From: an uncultured Paracoccus sp.
Lineage (GTDB): Bacteria; Pseudomonadota; Alphaproteobacteria; Rhodobacterales; Rhodobacteraceae
Assembly: GCF_947496875.1 (NCBI RefSeq)
Contig: NZ_CANMEH010000003.1
Coordinates: 1-64,000, forward strand
DNA length: 64,000 nucleotides
Direction of reading: 5' to 3'
Shown here: positions 1 through 7,778 of the stretch, piece by piece
Layout of the letters: each line of letters begins with the position of its first letter
How positions within the stretch are numbered: position 1 is the stretch's first letter
Made by a program: the position numbers and the translations under genes
The notes under the pieces: generated by a model
Told to the model about the DNA's origin: nothing
Seen by the model: only the letters and a program-made list of their open reading frames with translations
The model's database searches: none

Positions 1-57
1 CCCGACTACAAGATCACCAAGGTCGATGACCTGATGCCGTGGCGCTGGAACGGATAG
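1..57 (+). CDS. IS66-family transposase TnpC, C-terminal fragment at window edge
   Basis: Frame 1 reads PDYKITKVDDLMPWRWNG and then a stop at 55-57. This resembles the short C-terminal domain of IS66 TnpC, whose proteins typically end in a (R/K)(I/V)D(D/E)L(L/M)PW(x)W motif. TnpC is the DDE transposase of this three-gene IS family. Only the tail is present because the window begins inside the gene. The identification rests on this tail plus the adjacent GTAA-type terminal repeat. Confidence 0.7.
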   Translation, partial: PDYKITKVDDLMPWRWNG

Positions 58-77
58 CGGTCACGCCGGACGGTTAC
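1..77 (+). mobile_element. Right end of an IS66-family insertion sequence
   Basis: The first 57 bases encode the last residues of an IS66-type transposase (see the next entry). About 20 bases after its stop lies GGTCACGCCGGACGGTTAC (59-77), whose reverse complement starts with GTAA, the conserved terminal tetranucleotide of IS66-family inverted repeats. The element therefore probably ends at 77. The following eight bases (78-85, GGAGAAGC) would be one copy of the 8-bp target duplication usual for this family. The left end lies outside the window, so neither the matching repeat nor the second duplication copy can be checked. Confidence 0.7.
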
Positions 78-680
78 GGAGAAGCGGCGGGTTCGAATCC
101 TCGATGCGGGAGGAACGGCCGAATACTGGAGGATGCTCGCACCGGAGCTGCGAAGCCAGGTCGAGGTTACGCTGGTGAACTTCAAGAGCGAACTCGATCT
201 CTACGATGCGAACGTAGACGGGATCGAGTTCTGCCATCACGAGGGCGATGCCTGCGACCTGCCCGAGTTCGCCGACCAGAGCTTCGATCTGGTTCATTCG
301 AATTCAGTGATCGAGCATGTTCGCTCGTATCGGAATATGCTTCGGTTCGCATCAGAGGTGCGGCGGCTCGGTCGGTTCTATTATGTGCAAACCCCAAGCT
401 TCTGGTTCCCGATTGATCCGCATTACGGTCGTCCCTTCGTGCACTGGGTTCCCGAGCCGGCGCGGATTGCCTTATACCAAAAAATTAGGATATCGCAGGC
501 CCCATGGCGGATTTCGAGACGGCGTTGGCGCGCTGCGATGACATAAAGATCATCGACGCAGGGATGATGCGACAGCTTTTTCCCGACGGCCGGCAGGAGC
601 GGGAGCGGTTTTTTCTGCTCACGAAATCATTGATGATGATCAGGGATCGTTTGCCAGATGCGGATCGGCAGGGTCGATAG
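78..680 (+). pseudogene. SAM-dependent methyltransferase remnant, IS66-truncated and frameshifted
   Basis: Directly after the IS66 end the frame reads RRVRILDAGGTAEYW, the glycine-rich motif I of class I methyltransferases. It is followed by CDLPEFADQSFDLVHSNSVI (motif IV-like) and then QTPSFWFPIDPHY, typical of polysaccharide-cluster methyltransferases. Frame 1 ends at 546, but the natural C-terminus continues in another frame: MADFETALARCDDIKIIDAG from 504, then a TKSLMMIRD-type end with a stop at 678-680. Moving from frame 1 through KLGYRR in frame 2 to frame 3 requires one extra A in the A6 run (479-484) and one extra C in the CCCC run (500-503). The N-terminus was removed by the IS insertion. 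The gene is probably dead, although sequencing error in the two homopolymers cannot be excluded. Confidence 0.75.
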
Positions 681-725
681 CTGCGGGGATCGGAGCCCGC
701 GGCTGATAGGCGCGACGCCGGAGGA

Positions 726-2171
726 TCAAGTCTCTTCAGCCGACCCGCTTCCCTGGTTAGGCGTACGCTGCCGGAGGTCCCGTACGCTCCCGTGCACCCG
801 ATGGCGTTCAGAGCTAAGCTCGGAGCATACCTCTCTGGGGGTATGTGAGAGAGGCCATCTGGTCCCCTCCGGTTTGCCTCGCCCGGTTTCTGCAATCCAC
901 ATTCCACTGCCGACGATGAACAGGAACAACACCAGCCCCGCTCCCCAAAAGTGAACCGTCGCTCCTGTAAAAAAAAGGCCGAAGAGACTCAGAAGGTACG
1001 CTGTCTGGCACATACGAACCCCTTCGGTGGCAGGAGTCACTCGAACTGAGGCGAGAGCTGCGAGACCAAAGATTGCTAGCATCAGTACACCACCGGGAAC
1101 GCCGGTGCGAACGAACTGGACGAGCCAGAAGCTGTCGATGCTGCTCGACACCATCCAGGCTGGTCGGGCCCACTCATCAAGGCCGATGCCGAACAGTGGG
1201 TTCGCGGCAACCGATGCCGTCCCGTAGTCCCAGATCAAGAGACGATACCAGCCGGTCTGCCCCTCAAAGGTGAAGCGGTGTATGTAAAACTCCACCGGAG
1301 TCTGATTGGACAGGATGTCTACGGCAAAATAGGCGCTGGCGAAAGCCACCGCGACAACATGCCAGCGGAAGGGGAAGGACCGCAGCAGCGTATCCCACGC
1401 GATCAAGGTGATCAGCAACGCCGTGAGTCCAATCGGCGCGGACGACAGTGAAAGAAAGGTAAGGCAGACGATCACGGAATCCCGCACCCAGCGCCGAAGG
1501 GCCGAACTGTTCCCGCCAAGAACCAGGTGCGCGAGCGGGAGGAGAGTTGCGGCGGCGACTCCGAACATGATCGGGTGATCGAACACGCTGTTGGCGCGTC
1601 GCAACCCCCAACGCGTACCGCCGCCCGTTACCGCAGCATCCGCATTCAGAAATTGGCCGAAGAATTCAGCAATGATGTTGCGACCGGTAAAGCTTTCCAC
1701 AACCGCAAACGGCAGAAGGACAAGCATGATCATGAAGAGCGAGTGAATCATTCGGCAGAAGTCGTCGTGATTTCTGATGTAGCAGCGTGCAAGAAAGTAA
1801 GCACCTGCGACTTCGATCATGTTGATGCCGGCGGGCTCGACCGCGGCTGACAGCCCCTCGGTCGCGGCAAAGCTCACGCCATACCACAGGCAGAACAGGA
1901 GCACTGCGATATCAGCGCCCCGGACTAGCCCGGCGCGTCCCGACACCCATCGGCCGAGGCAAGGCAACAGCATGACCAGCAACACCATGCGGTGAGGCGA
2001 CAGACTGAAACCTCCCAAGTTGACGCTTCCGGGTACCGCGATGCTCAGGAGAAACACGCTGACAGGTAGCGCCAGCTTGACCGGGCGGTCCTCTGTGACG
2101 GGTGTAGCGGCCCGCGATCGGTCCGTGCGGCAGTGCGTCGATCTGGTCGTGAAGCCTTTCTGTGACGTCAT
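726..2171 (-). CDS. O-antigen polymerase/ligase-like membrane protein (Wzy/ExoQ type)
   Basis: This is a polytopic membrane protein with about ten hydrophobic segments, beginning with a helix at KLALPVSVFLLSIAV. A large loop before the last helices contains GWYRLLIWDYG and NPLFGIGLDEW, the region that resembles the Wzy_C/O-antigen ligase signature. Such proteins polymerise or ligate polysaccharide repeat units on the periplasmic face of the inner membrane. It is the last gene of the leftward unit behind the chain-length protein, P-loop partner and glycosyltransferase. The start is uncertain: the frame is open to 2273, with ATGs at 2198 and 2171 and no strong ribosome site before either. The hydrophilic C-terminal tail of about 45 residues is rather basic. 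Polymerase versus ligase cannot be settled from sequence alone. Confidence 0.75.
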   Translation of the reverse strand: MTSQKGFTTRSTHCRTDRSRAATPVTEDRPVKLALPVSVFLLSIAVPGSVNLGGFSLSPHRMVLLVMLLPCLGRWVSGRAGLVRGADIAVLLFCLWYGVSFAATEGLSAAVEPAGINMIEVAGAYFLARCYIRNHDDFCRMIHSLFMIMLVLLPFAVVESFTGRNIIAEFFGQFLNADAAVTGGGTRWGLRRANSVFDHPIMFGVAAATLLPLAHLVLGGNSSALRRWVRDSVIVCLTFLSLSSAPIGLTALLITLIAWDTLLRSFPFRWHVVAVAFASAYFAVDILSNQTPVEFYIHRFTFEGQTGWYRLLIWDYGTASVAANPLFGIGLDEWARPAWMVSSSIDSFWLVQFVRTGVPGGVLMLAIFGLAALASVRVTPATEGVRMCQTAYLLSLFGLFFTGATVHFWGAGLVLFLFIVGSGMWIAETGRGKPEGTRWPLSHTPREVCSELSSERHRVHGSVRDLRQRTPNQGSGSAEET

Positions 2172-2404
2172 CACTCTCGAGCGCGGAGCTGCGATCATCG
2201 TGCACCCGGTCCACGTGTCGAATAAGCTTCGCCCCGAGCATCTCGGACACAGGGGTTGCGCGTGACGTCGCATGCGCGGTTCGTCCGCGTCACTGCGCAG
2301 GCTCCGCTTCTATTCACCTGCACTCCCGCTAGGCGCGATGCTTCTTGTAGGGAACATGCCTCCGGACCAACGGAGGTTTTGTTTTCCCGTCGGAACTTCA
2401 CGGC

Positions 2405-3346
2405 TCAATCCGCCGAACGCGCCAAGAGCGCGGCCCGCAATGCCGCCCGGTGCCCGCGTCCGCGCGGCGAGCGCAGCGCCTCGCCGCAGATGACGGCCGC
2501 CCGGAAGAGCGTCGTAGAAATAAGCGAGTGTCTTCGGCCGTAGTCGCGAATGCGATTGGCGGCCATAAGGCTGAACAGACGGGGGTTCTCCTCCCGCTCG
2601 CCGCCAACGTGAACCACACGTGCCGCCGGTACGCACTCCACCCGCAGGCCGGCCGCCCGGACCCGGCGCATGTAGTCGACTTCCTCGCTGTACAGGAAGA
2701 ACGACTCGTCCCAGTCTCCAACCGCGGCGCGTGCCTTTGGAGCGATGGCGAGCGCGGCGCCCGTTGCCCACTCGACGCAGCCACCGACCTGGTAGAGAGG
2801 GCTCGGCCCGATAACTTCGCTAATTCCCAAGCGCGTGGCGAGCGAGCCTCCCAACAAGGCCTCCGTCCAGGCCGTCGCGAGCGACGGCTCACGTCGGAGC
2901 GAGTAGGAAAGCGCACCGTTCTCTTCCGCCATGACCGGGACGGCGATGCCCACCCGTGAGTCGTCAGAAAGGCGAGCCACGAGTGATGCCGCCGATCCCT
3001 GCATCAGGCGAATGTCGGGATTGAGAACGAGGATCGTCCTATCGGCAGCGATCGTATCCGCCGCAGCGTTGATGCCAGCGGCGTACCCGCCGTTCCGACG
3101 GCTCTCGATTATGCGCAACTCAAGCGGATGCGCCCGAGCGACGGCGACCGTGTCATCATCCGAAGCATTGTCGACGACAACCACCTCAAAGTCGATCACG
3201 CCGTCAAGCCCGACCTCGACGGAGTCGAGGAGTCTGCCGAGAACCCGCGCGCTGTTGTACGTAACGGTGACGACGGAAAGTTTTTGCTGGCTCGACTTCG
3301 GGAGACGGTCCGGAACAAGGGCGTCCACCGCTGCTTGAGATGTCAT
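2405..3346 (-). CDS. Family 2 glycosyltransferase (rhamnosyltransferase-like)
   Basis: This is a GT-A fold cytoplasmic glycosyltransferase that adds one sugar to a growing lipid-linked glycan. Visible features are the N-terminal strand LSVVTVTYNSARVLGRLLDS, the nucleotide-binding VVVDNASDDDTV, the RNGGYAAGIN segment and the metal-site-like LNPDIRL. It also has the acceptor-side WATGAALAIAPKA and FFLYSEEVDYMRR motifs of dTDP-rhamnosyltransferase-like GT2 enzymes. The ATG at 3346 is preceded by AAGGGAA five bases upstream; a longer frame (3379) would overlap the previous gene. Product length is 313 residues, normal for the family. It lies 14 bases after the P-loop partner gene, so it is surely in the same transcript. 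The sugar and acceptor are not predictable. Confidence 0.85.
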   Translation of the reverse strand: MTSQAAVDALVPDRLPKSSQQKLSVVTVTYNSARVLGRLLDSVEVGLDGVIDFEVVVVDNASDDDTVAVARAHPLELRIIESRRNGGYAAGINAAADTIAADRTILVLNPDIRLMQGSAASLVARLSDDSRVGIAVPVMAEENGALSYSLRREPSLATAWTEALLGGSLATRLGISEVIGPSPLYQVGGCVEWATGAALAIAPKARAAVGDWDESFFLYSEEVDYMRRVRAAGLRVECVPAARVVHVGGEREENPRLFSLMAANRIRDYGRRHSLISTTLFRAAVICGEALRSPRGRGHRAALRAALLARSAD

Positions 3347-3360
3347 GGCTTTCCCTTGCA

Positions 3361-4176
3361 TCACCGCGCGAATTGGCACCTATTGACCACCACCCCGATC
3401 ACGTTGGTGTGTTTCGACAACTCGCGCTCGCAGCGGTCAAGGTCTGCAAGAAGCGTGCGAGTGGTGTCAGCGACGAGGAGAACTGCGTCGTAGAGGGCAA
3501 GAGTTGCCTCGAAGTCGTCGCGTTGCAGCACCGGCGGCGCGTCGACGATGACGAGATCCGGCTCCAGGGCCAGACGGATCTCGTCCAGGCGCTTTGCCGT
3601 CGCTCTTGCCTGCAGTACCTCTGCAGCGGATTGAACCGGCTCGGCAGCCGCAGCGATCGCAAGAGTCTCGCCGTAATTGACGACTGCGCCACCCAGCTGC
3701 CCCTCTCCACCCAGGAAGTCGGCGAAGGTCGCGGTCTGGACGTCGCCGAGCATCCTTGCCACACCGGGATTGCGAAGATTCAAGTCGAGGAGAAGCGTTC
3801 GAAGGTCCGTCTGGTGCGAGAGACTGAGAGCAAGATTGAGCGTGACGGTCGTCGTGCCGGACTGCGGCTCGGGCGCCGTTACCCCGATCGTGGTCCACGC
3901 GTTCTCACGGGCGAGCCGGAGTAGCTTTGTGCGCAAAACGTCAAAGGAGGCAGAGGCCGGATGGTTGCGATCCAGGGTGACGATCCGGTTCTCGCACAGG
4001 AGACGGGGATCGAGCCGTATGGGACGCAGAAGGTCATACAGGAGAGGCCGCGAAGGCGCTGCGATCGGAGTTACCTGCTCCGTGCTCGCGTCGGTCGCCT
4101 GCTCTTCCCCCTTGTGCGGGAGAAGCAGGACGGACCTGTTCTGGGGCTGGACGGACATGCGGGCGTTCATCCTCAA
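3361..4176 (-). CDS. CpsD/CapB-like P-loop partner of polysaccharide export, degenerate Walker A
   Basis: The fold is that of the cytoplasmic BY-kinase/MinD-like ATPase that pairs with Wzz/GumC proteins. It has a Walker A' strand LLLDLNLRNP (128-137), a Walker B LVIVDAPPV (208-216) and a C-terminal ending VIGVVVNRC. The Walker A position (about 103-111) reads EPQSGTTTV, where active relatives carry GxGK(S/T): the catalytic lysine is a threonine. The usual C-terminal tyrosine cluster is also absent. The start ATG overlaps the stop of the upstream chain-length gene (ATGA at 4176-4173), indicating translational coupling and an obligate partnership. An alternative start is Met7. It probably acts as a non-catalytic regulator rather than a kinase, which is inference. 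Confidence 0.8.
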   Translation of the reverse strand: MRMNARMSVQPQNRSVLLLPHKGEEQATDASTEQVTPIAAPSRPLLYDLLRPIRLDPRLLCENRIVTLDRNHPASASFDVLRTKLLRLARENAWTTIGVTAPEPQSGTTTVTLNLALSLSHQTDLRTLLLDLNLRNPGVARMLGDVQTATFADFLGGEGQLGGAVVNYGETLAIAAAAEPVQSAAEVLQARATAKRLDEIRLALEPDLVIVDAPPVLQRDDFEATLALYDAVLLVADTTRTLLADLDRCERELSKHTNVIGVVVNRCQFAR

Positions 4177-5726
4177 CTTGCTAGTTCTCGGCCGGCGAAA
4201 GGTAGGCCGACGGCGTGCAGGATGCGCAGCGCAGCGGCATCAAGCGGTACGATGCCGACGTGAACGACAACAAGGGCGCCCGCGGCCATTCCGACAACCG
4301 CAGTGCCTACCCCCAAGGCCCGGATGCGCCGCGCGGGCGTTCCGCGGGGCGCGTCGATATGGGGAATTGTTGCGATCGGCTCCAAGCCAAGGCGATGGAC
4401 AAGTTGCGCTGCGCGACGGACCCGCCCATCCAAGAGTTCGAGGAGGGCGATGATGACGCAGCCCAAACCGATGCCGGCCAGGAGAGAGGCAAGAAGAATC
4501 TTGCGGCGCTGCGGCCGGATCGGCTTCTCTGGAACAACCGGCGCTTCGAGCAGCGTTAGGCGCTCGCCCTTGAGACGCGCCTCAATTTGGGCCCCGATGG
4601 TGGCCTCGGCTTGCCCCTGCACCGCGGCAAGATAGCGCGCGGCTGTGCTCTCGTAGTTCCGCGTGAGACGGTTGAGCTCTGTTTCTACTTCAGGGGTCAC
4701 TGTGATTGACGCCTGCAATTCGTCAAGCGTGTCCGCGATGCCGGCCTTCTCCTGTTCGATGAAATCGAGCCTACCTTCGATCTCGGCGAGTTGAATCCTT
4801 AGCTCGCCGGGAAGCTCACGGTCGTCCGCCGCCGCGATACCCTCGGCGGACCTCTGCCGCTCAAAGGCAGCTATCCGTTCTCTTACGTCGAGGACGCTTG
4901 GGCTCGTTGGAGTGAAGACTGTAAGCCGTTGCTCGAGAAGGCGGCGCAACTCGAACAGTTCCTGGTCACCAACGGACGAAAAGGTAGGGTCGGCGGCTCC
5001 GGTGGTGAGGAGCGTCTCGCGGCGACCGCGGAGCCCCGCCTCCTCACGCTCGAGTTGGACCAGGCGCTCTTGCGCCGAACTCCGTTGCGTGTAGCGGAAA
5101 TCCAGGCTGTCGGGAAGGGCGTCGATATTCTCGTTCTTGAAGCGGAGGATATCGGCTTCCGCCTGGCTCAGCGCGGCGCCGAGAGCGGTGGCTTCCTGCT
5201 CGAAGAACGCCAACGTATCCCCCGCGCGCTCCGCGCGTCGGAGGAAGTTCTTGTCAAGGATGACGGAGACCAGATGATTGACGACCGCAGCGGCTTTGGC
5301 CGGATTGCCGTGGTCAAACGCGACCGAGATGGTCGTCGCGCTGTCAGCATTTTGAATCGCGCCGACGTTGACGAACTCGAAACGAATTCGCTCTCTGAGG
5401 TCCTCGATGATGTCAGCGTCAGCCTTCGGGCGGTGATCACCATAAATTCCGAACCGCTCAGCCAAGACGAGGAGATTGTCGCGAACGAAAACTTCCCCTT
5501 GGATGGCAGCGACCTGGGTCAGTGTATCGGACGGTACAGTTGGCCGCGCCAGATCCGGCGCAATCTGGGGCGACTTGAGCGCGATCGTAGCCACTGCCCG
5601 ATAGACCGGTGGAAGGACCATGATCAGAGCGATTCCGGCGAGGACGCACACCAAAGTGGTGATGGCGAGGATTGGCAGTCGCCGGAAGCCGACCCACAAC
5701 CAGTAGCGTAGCGTGTCCGGATTCAT
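4173..5726 (-). CDS. Wzz/GumC-type polysaccharide chain-length and export protein
   Basis: This is an inner-membrane polysaccharide co-polymerase. A first membrane helix follows LRYWLWVGFRRLP, and a long periplasmic domain has extended coiled-coil segments (about residues 165-400). A proline-rich stretch PVVPEKPIRPQRR precedes the second helix, the classical Wzz C-terminal motif. A further hydrophobic segment follows (VGTAVVGMAAGALVVVHVG), so the C-terminus is longer than in minimal Wzz proteins. Length is 517 residues from the ATG at 5726, which has AGGTGA about eleven bases upstream; the frame is open to 5795. It is the first gene of the leftward unit and overlaps the P-loop partner by four bases. 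It determines glycan chain length together with the Wzy-like protein. Confidence 0.85.
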   Translation of the reverse strand: MNPDTLRYWLWVGFRRLPILAITTLVCVLAGIALIMVLPPVYRAVATIALKSPQIAPDLARPTVPSDTLTQVAAIQGEVFVRDNLLVLAERFGIYGDHRPKADADIIEDLRERIRFEFVNVGAIQNADSATTISVAFDHGNPAKAAAVVNHLVSVILDKNFLRRAERAGDTLAFFEQEATALGAALSQAEADILRFKNENIDALPDSLDFRYTQRSSAQERLVQLEREEAGLRGRRETLLTTGAADPTFSSVGDQELFELRRLLEQRLTVFTPTSPSVLDVRERIAAFERQRSAEGIAAADDRELPGELRIQLAEIEGRLDFIEQEKAGIADTLDELQASITVTPEVETELNRLTRNYESTAARYLAAVQGQAEATIGAQIEARLKGERLTLLEAPVVPEKPIRPQRRKILLASLLAGIGLGCVIIALLELLDGRVRRAAQLVHRLGLEPIATIPHIDAPRGTPARRIRALGVGTAVVGMAAGALVVVHVGIVPLDAAALRILHAVGLPFAGRELAS

Positions 5727-6121
5727 AGGCAGTAATTTCACCTTTGCGGCAGGTCCAGTTCGTCGTCGTATGCTAATCGCGGTATCTTGGAGCACGAATC
5801 CTGTGCGCTCATGGCACCTCGTCTAACCTAAATGACGGGAACGATCGGGCGTGTCAGGAAAAGCAAGGGCCTTGTCGCGGCCGCGCGCCGCGCCTCGAAC
5901 AAGCTTTGTTGTGCAACCCGCGAGGGTAGCAGATGCAACTTCTTGCGGTCGCCGGGCAGTAGCAACTGACGGAGCTGGCCTTGAAAGCAACTGCCGCGCG
6001 TGCCAGCAAACAGCTTTCACCAGCGTCCAGCTAATGAAAAATTCTGCCCGCTGAACGCCCGTCTTGCGACGAGCGGCGCCGTCATCCTGTTTAGATTTGT
6101 CAAGTCGTCCGCCAACCGGCC
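5727..6121. other. Intergenic region upstream of the export unit; no gene seen
   Basis: About 395 bases separate the chain-length gene from the LuxR gene, both read leftward. No frame gives a convincing protein, and no RNA gene or long repeat is visible. It must hold the promoter of the polysaccharide export unit, but no clear -35/-10 pair or operator can be pointed to. Confidence 0.5.
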
Positions 6122-6889
6122 TCATTTCTTCGCCGCAGGGGAGGGCATGGAATTCAGCTTGAACGCAGCCTCGGTCCTGTTCGCGCACTTAAGCTTGGAC
6201 ATGATCTTGCGGACGTGAACCTTCACTGTGCTCTCACACATGTTCAGCTCATAGGCGATCATCTTGTTCGGCTTGCCTCGACGCAGCGCCTCGGCGACAG
6301 CGGCCTGGCGGGCAGTGAAGCCATCGCACTCTGGCATAACTTCAGGCTTTTCGGCACGACTTTCTCGCAGCTTCGTAAGGCTCTCGAACCGGAGAATGAC
6401 GCCCCCAGATGCGGCGAGTCTCGTCGACTCCACGATCCCGTCGATACCGAGACTCGAGGGAACATATCCTGTGGCCCCCGCATCCAGCGCGTCAATCATG
6501 TAATCAAGATCGTCCGACGGCGCTAGCACAACCACTGGTGGAGCATCCTTCCAGTTGAAAAGAATTTCCATTTCCCTCTTTACCTCCGGATCAGAAAACT
6601 GCCGGCCGCCGACGTTGAACAGGATGACGCTAATCGGAGGCGACGACGCAGCCACCTCGATGCAATCTCTGGCAGAGGTATAGCTTAGCAAGATCAACTG
6701 TGGGTTCAGCAACTCTATGCTGCGCACAAAACACTCTCGCTCCAGTCTGCGGCTGTCAATCAGGACGAAAACCTCGTGCTCAGTCCTGGCAGCTTGCGTT
6801 GTGGCGATCGGATACAGCGAAGATACGGCGGCGCCACGCTCGCGATCTTCCGCACTTAACACCTTGTTCAAACCTAACCCACCTTTCAT
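6122..6889 (-). CDS. LuxR/NarL-family regulator with degenerate receiver domain
   Basis: The C-terminus (about 188-247) is a LuxR-type helix-turn-helix: FTARQAAVAEALRRGKPNKM, then ESTVKVHVRKIMSKL. The N-terminal part (about 38-150) has the length and pattern of a receiver domain, but key phosphorylation residues are missing. The acceptor aspartate position reads ILFNVGG (Asn92), the conserved lysine after GAxGY is replaced (GYVPSS), and only one acidic residue of the first pair remains (LIDS). It is therefore probably not controlled by phosphorylation. No sensor kinase is adjacent. Its position between the two leftward polysaccharide units suggests that it regulates them. The start ATG at 6889 has a weak AGGCG upstream. 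Confidence 0.8.
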   Translation of the reverse strand: MKGGLGLNKVLSAEDRERGAAVSSLYPIATTQAARTEHEVFVLIDSRRLERECFVRSIELLNPQLILLSYTSARDCIEVAASSPPISVILFNVGGRQFSDPEVKREMEILFNWKDAPPVVVLAPSDDLDYMIDALDAGATGYVPSSLGIDGIVESTRLAASGGVILRFESLTKLRESRAEKPEVMPECDGFTARQAAVAEALRRGKPNKMIAYELNMCESTVKVHVRKIMSKLKCANRTEAAFKLNSMPSPAAKK

Positions 6890-7778
6890 GTGCGTTGGCG
6901 CCTAGTTAGTAACCGATGTGCTCCGTCCAGCCTGCAACGCAAAGAGGCGAATCGAACCTCCCACCAGTTCTGATTTTCTATAAACTGAATATTACGTTAA
7001 CGTGGCGCATTAACTCAAGAGAAAGTCGGAAACGATGGTGCTTTCGCCGTCTTCTCGTGCTTTGCGGGTGGGAAATGATGAATCAGTTACCCGGAGGTTG
7101 AATTGAAGCGAGAAAGTGAGCGTTCGGGCGTGAATGCCGCACACGACGCGAGGCAATGACATTGTTATTGCGACACAAAAGATTCCGTCGGCGAACTCAG
7201 CGATATCAAGTTGATCTAAGAACCTCTATGACCAGACATGCCGGGGGCGGGGCGGGGCGGTGTGCCAGTCTCGCCGGGCATCCCCGGGCGCGACCTATCT
7301 GTCGGAATAAGCCGATCCTGCATGTTGAGAACTGGTGGGCATGCAGACTCGGCCGTAGATTTCAGCGTGACAAGGCAGCGGAACAGCAGGAGCATTGCAT
7401 CTGCTCCATCTGCTCGCGCCAGGAGCGGGCCGACAAGGTGATCTGGAGCAGGATCGCCCGATCAGCTGCGCGGACGGGATCGAGCGGCGCCGATCGGAAG
7501 CAAGGCTCGGTCGCTTGCAACATCGAGGCCGGCCAATGTGTAGGTAACCACCTGTGGCCGGGCGACTTGTCGCCGGAATGGAGGGGAGTGTCGTTCCCTC
7601 AGCCGCATGAGGGGAGCGCGGAGGCGCCAGATGCGCGCCCCAGCTTCAAGTGGCGCCACCCCGGACCTGGCCCCAGCTCCCGTCCATGCATCCGTCCCCG
7701 ATCACTCAAACGGATTTTGATGCATCCACCCTTGCGTCGAGCACTCGACCGGAACCGCCCTAGCAGAGCAGCAGCATG
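6890..7778. other. Gene-poor interval inside the polysaccharide locus
   Basis: Nearly 900 bases lie between the regulator and the last gene of the amino-sugar operon. Open frames exist (for example 7156-7782 on the plus strand), but their translations are rich in Arg, Trp and Cys and match nothing recognisable, so I treat the stretch as non-coding or decayed. Bases 6960-7080 are clearly more AT-rich than their surroundings and contain the perfect 10-bp palindrome ACGTTAACGT (6994-7003), about 105 bases upstream of the regulator start. Confidence 0.5.
6994..7003. promoter_or_regulatory. 10-bp perfect palindrome upstream of the LuxR regulator
   Basis: ACGTTAACGT is a perfect palindrome in an AT-rich stretch 105 bases upstream of the LuxR-type gene start. 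Its place in the promoter region makes an operator possible, perhaps for autoregulation. A single copy of a 10-bp palindrome is weak evidence and no second copy was seen upstream of the neighbouring operons. Confidence 0.25.

Noticed and set aside
88..110. T-loop-like GGTTCGAATCC suggesting a tRNA near the IS66 end
   Set aside because: The five-base arms around TTCGAAT do not pair fully, no acceptor or anticodon arm fits, and the bases encode the methyltransferase motif RRVRILDAGG in frame.
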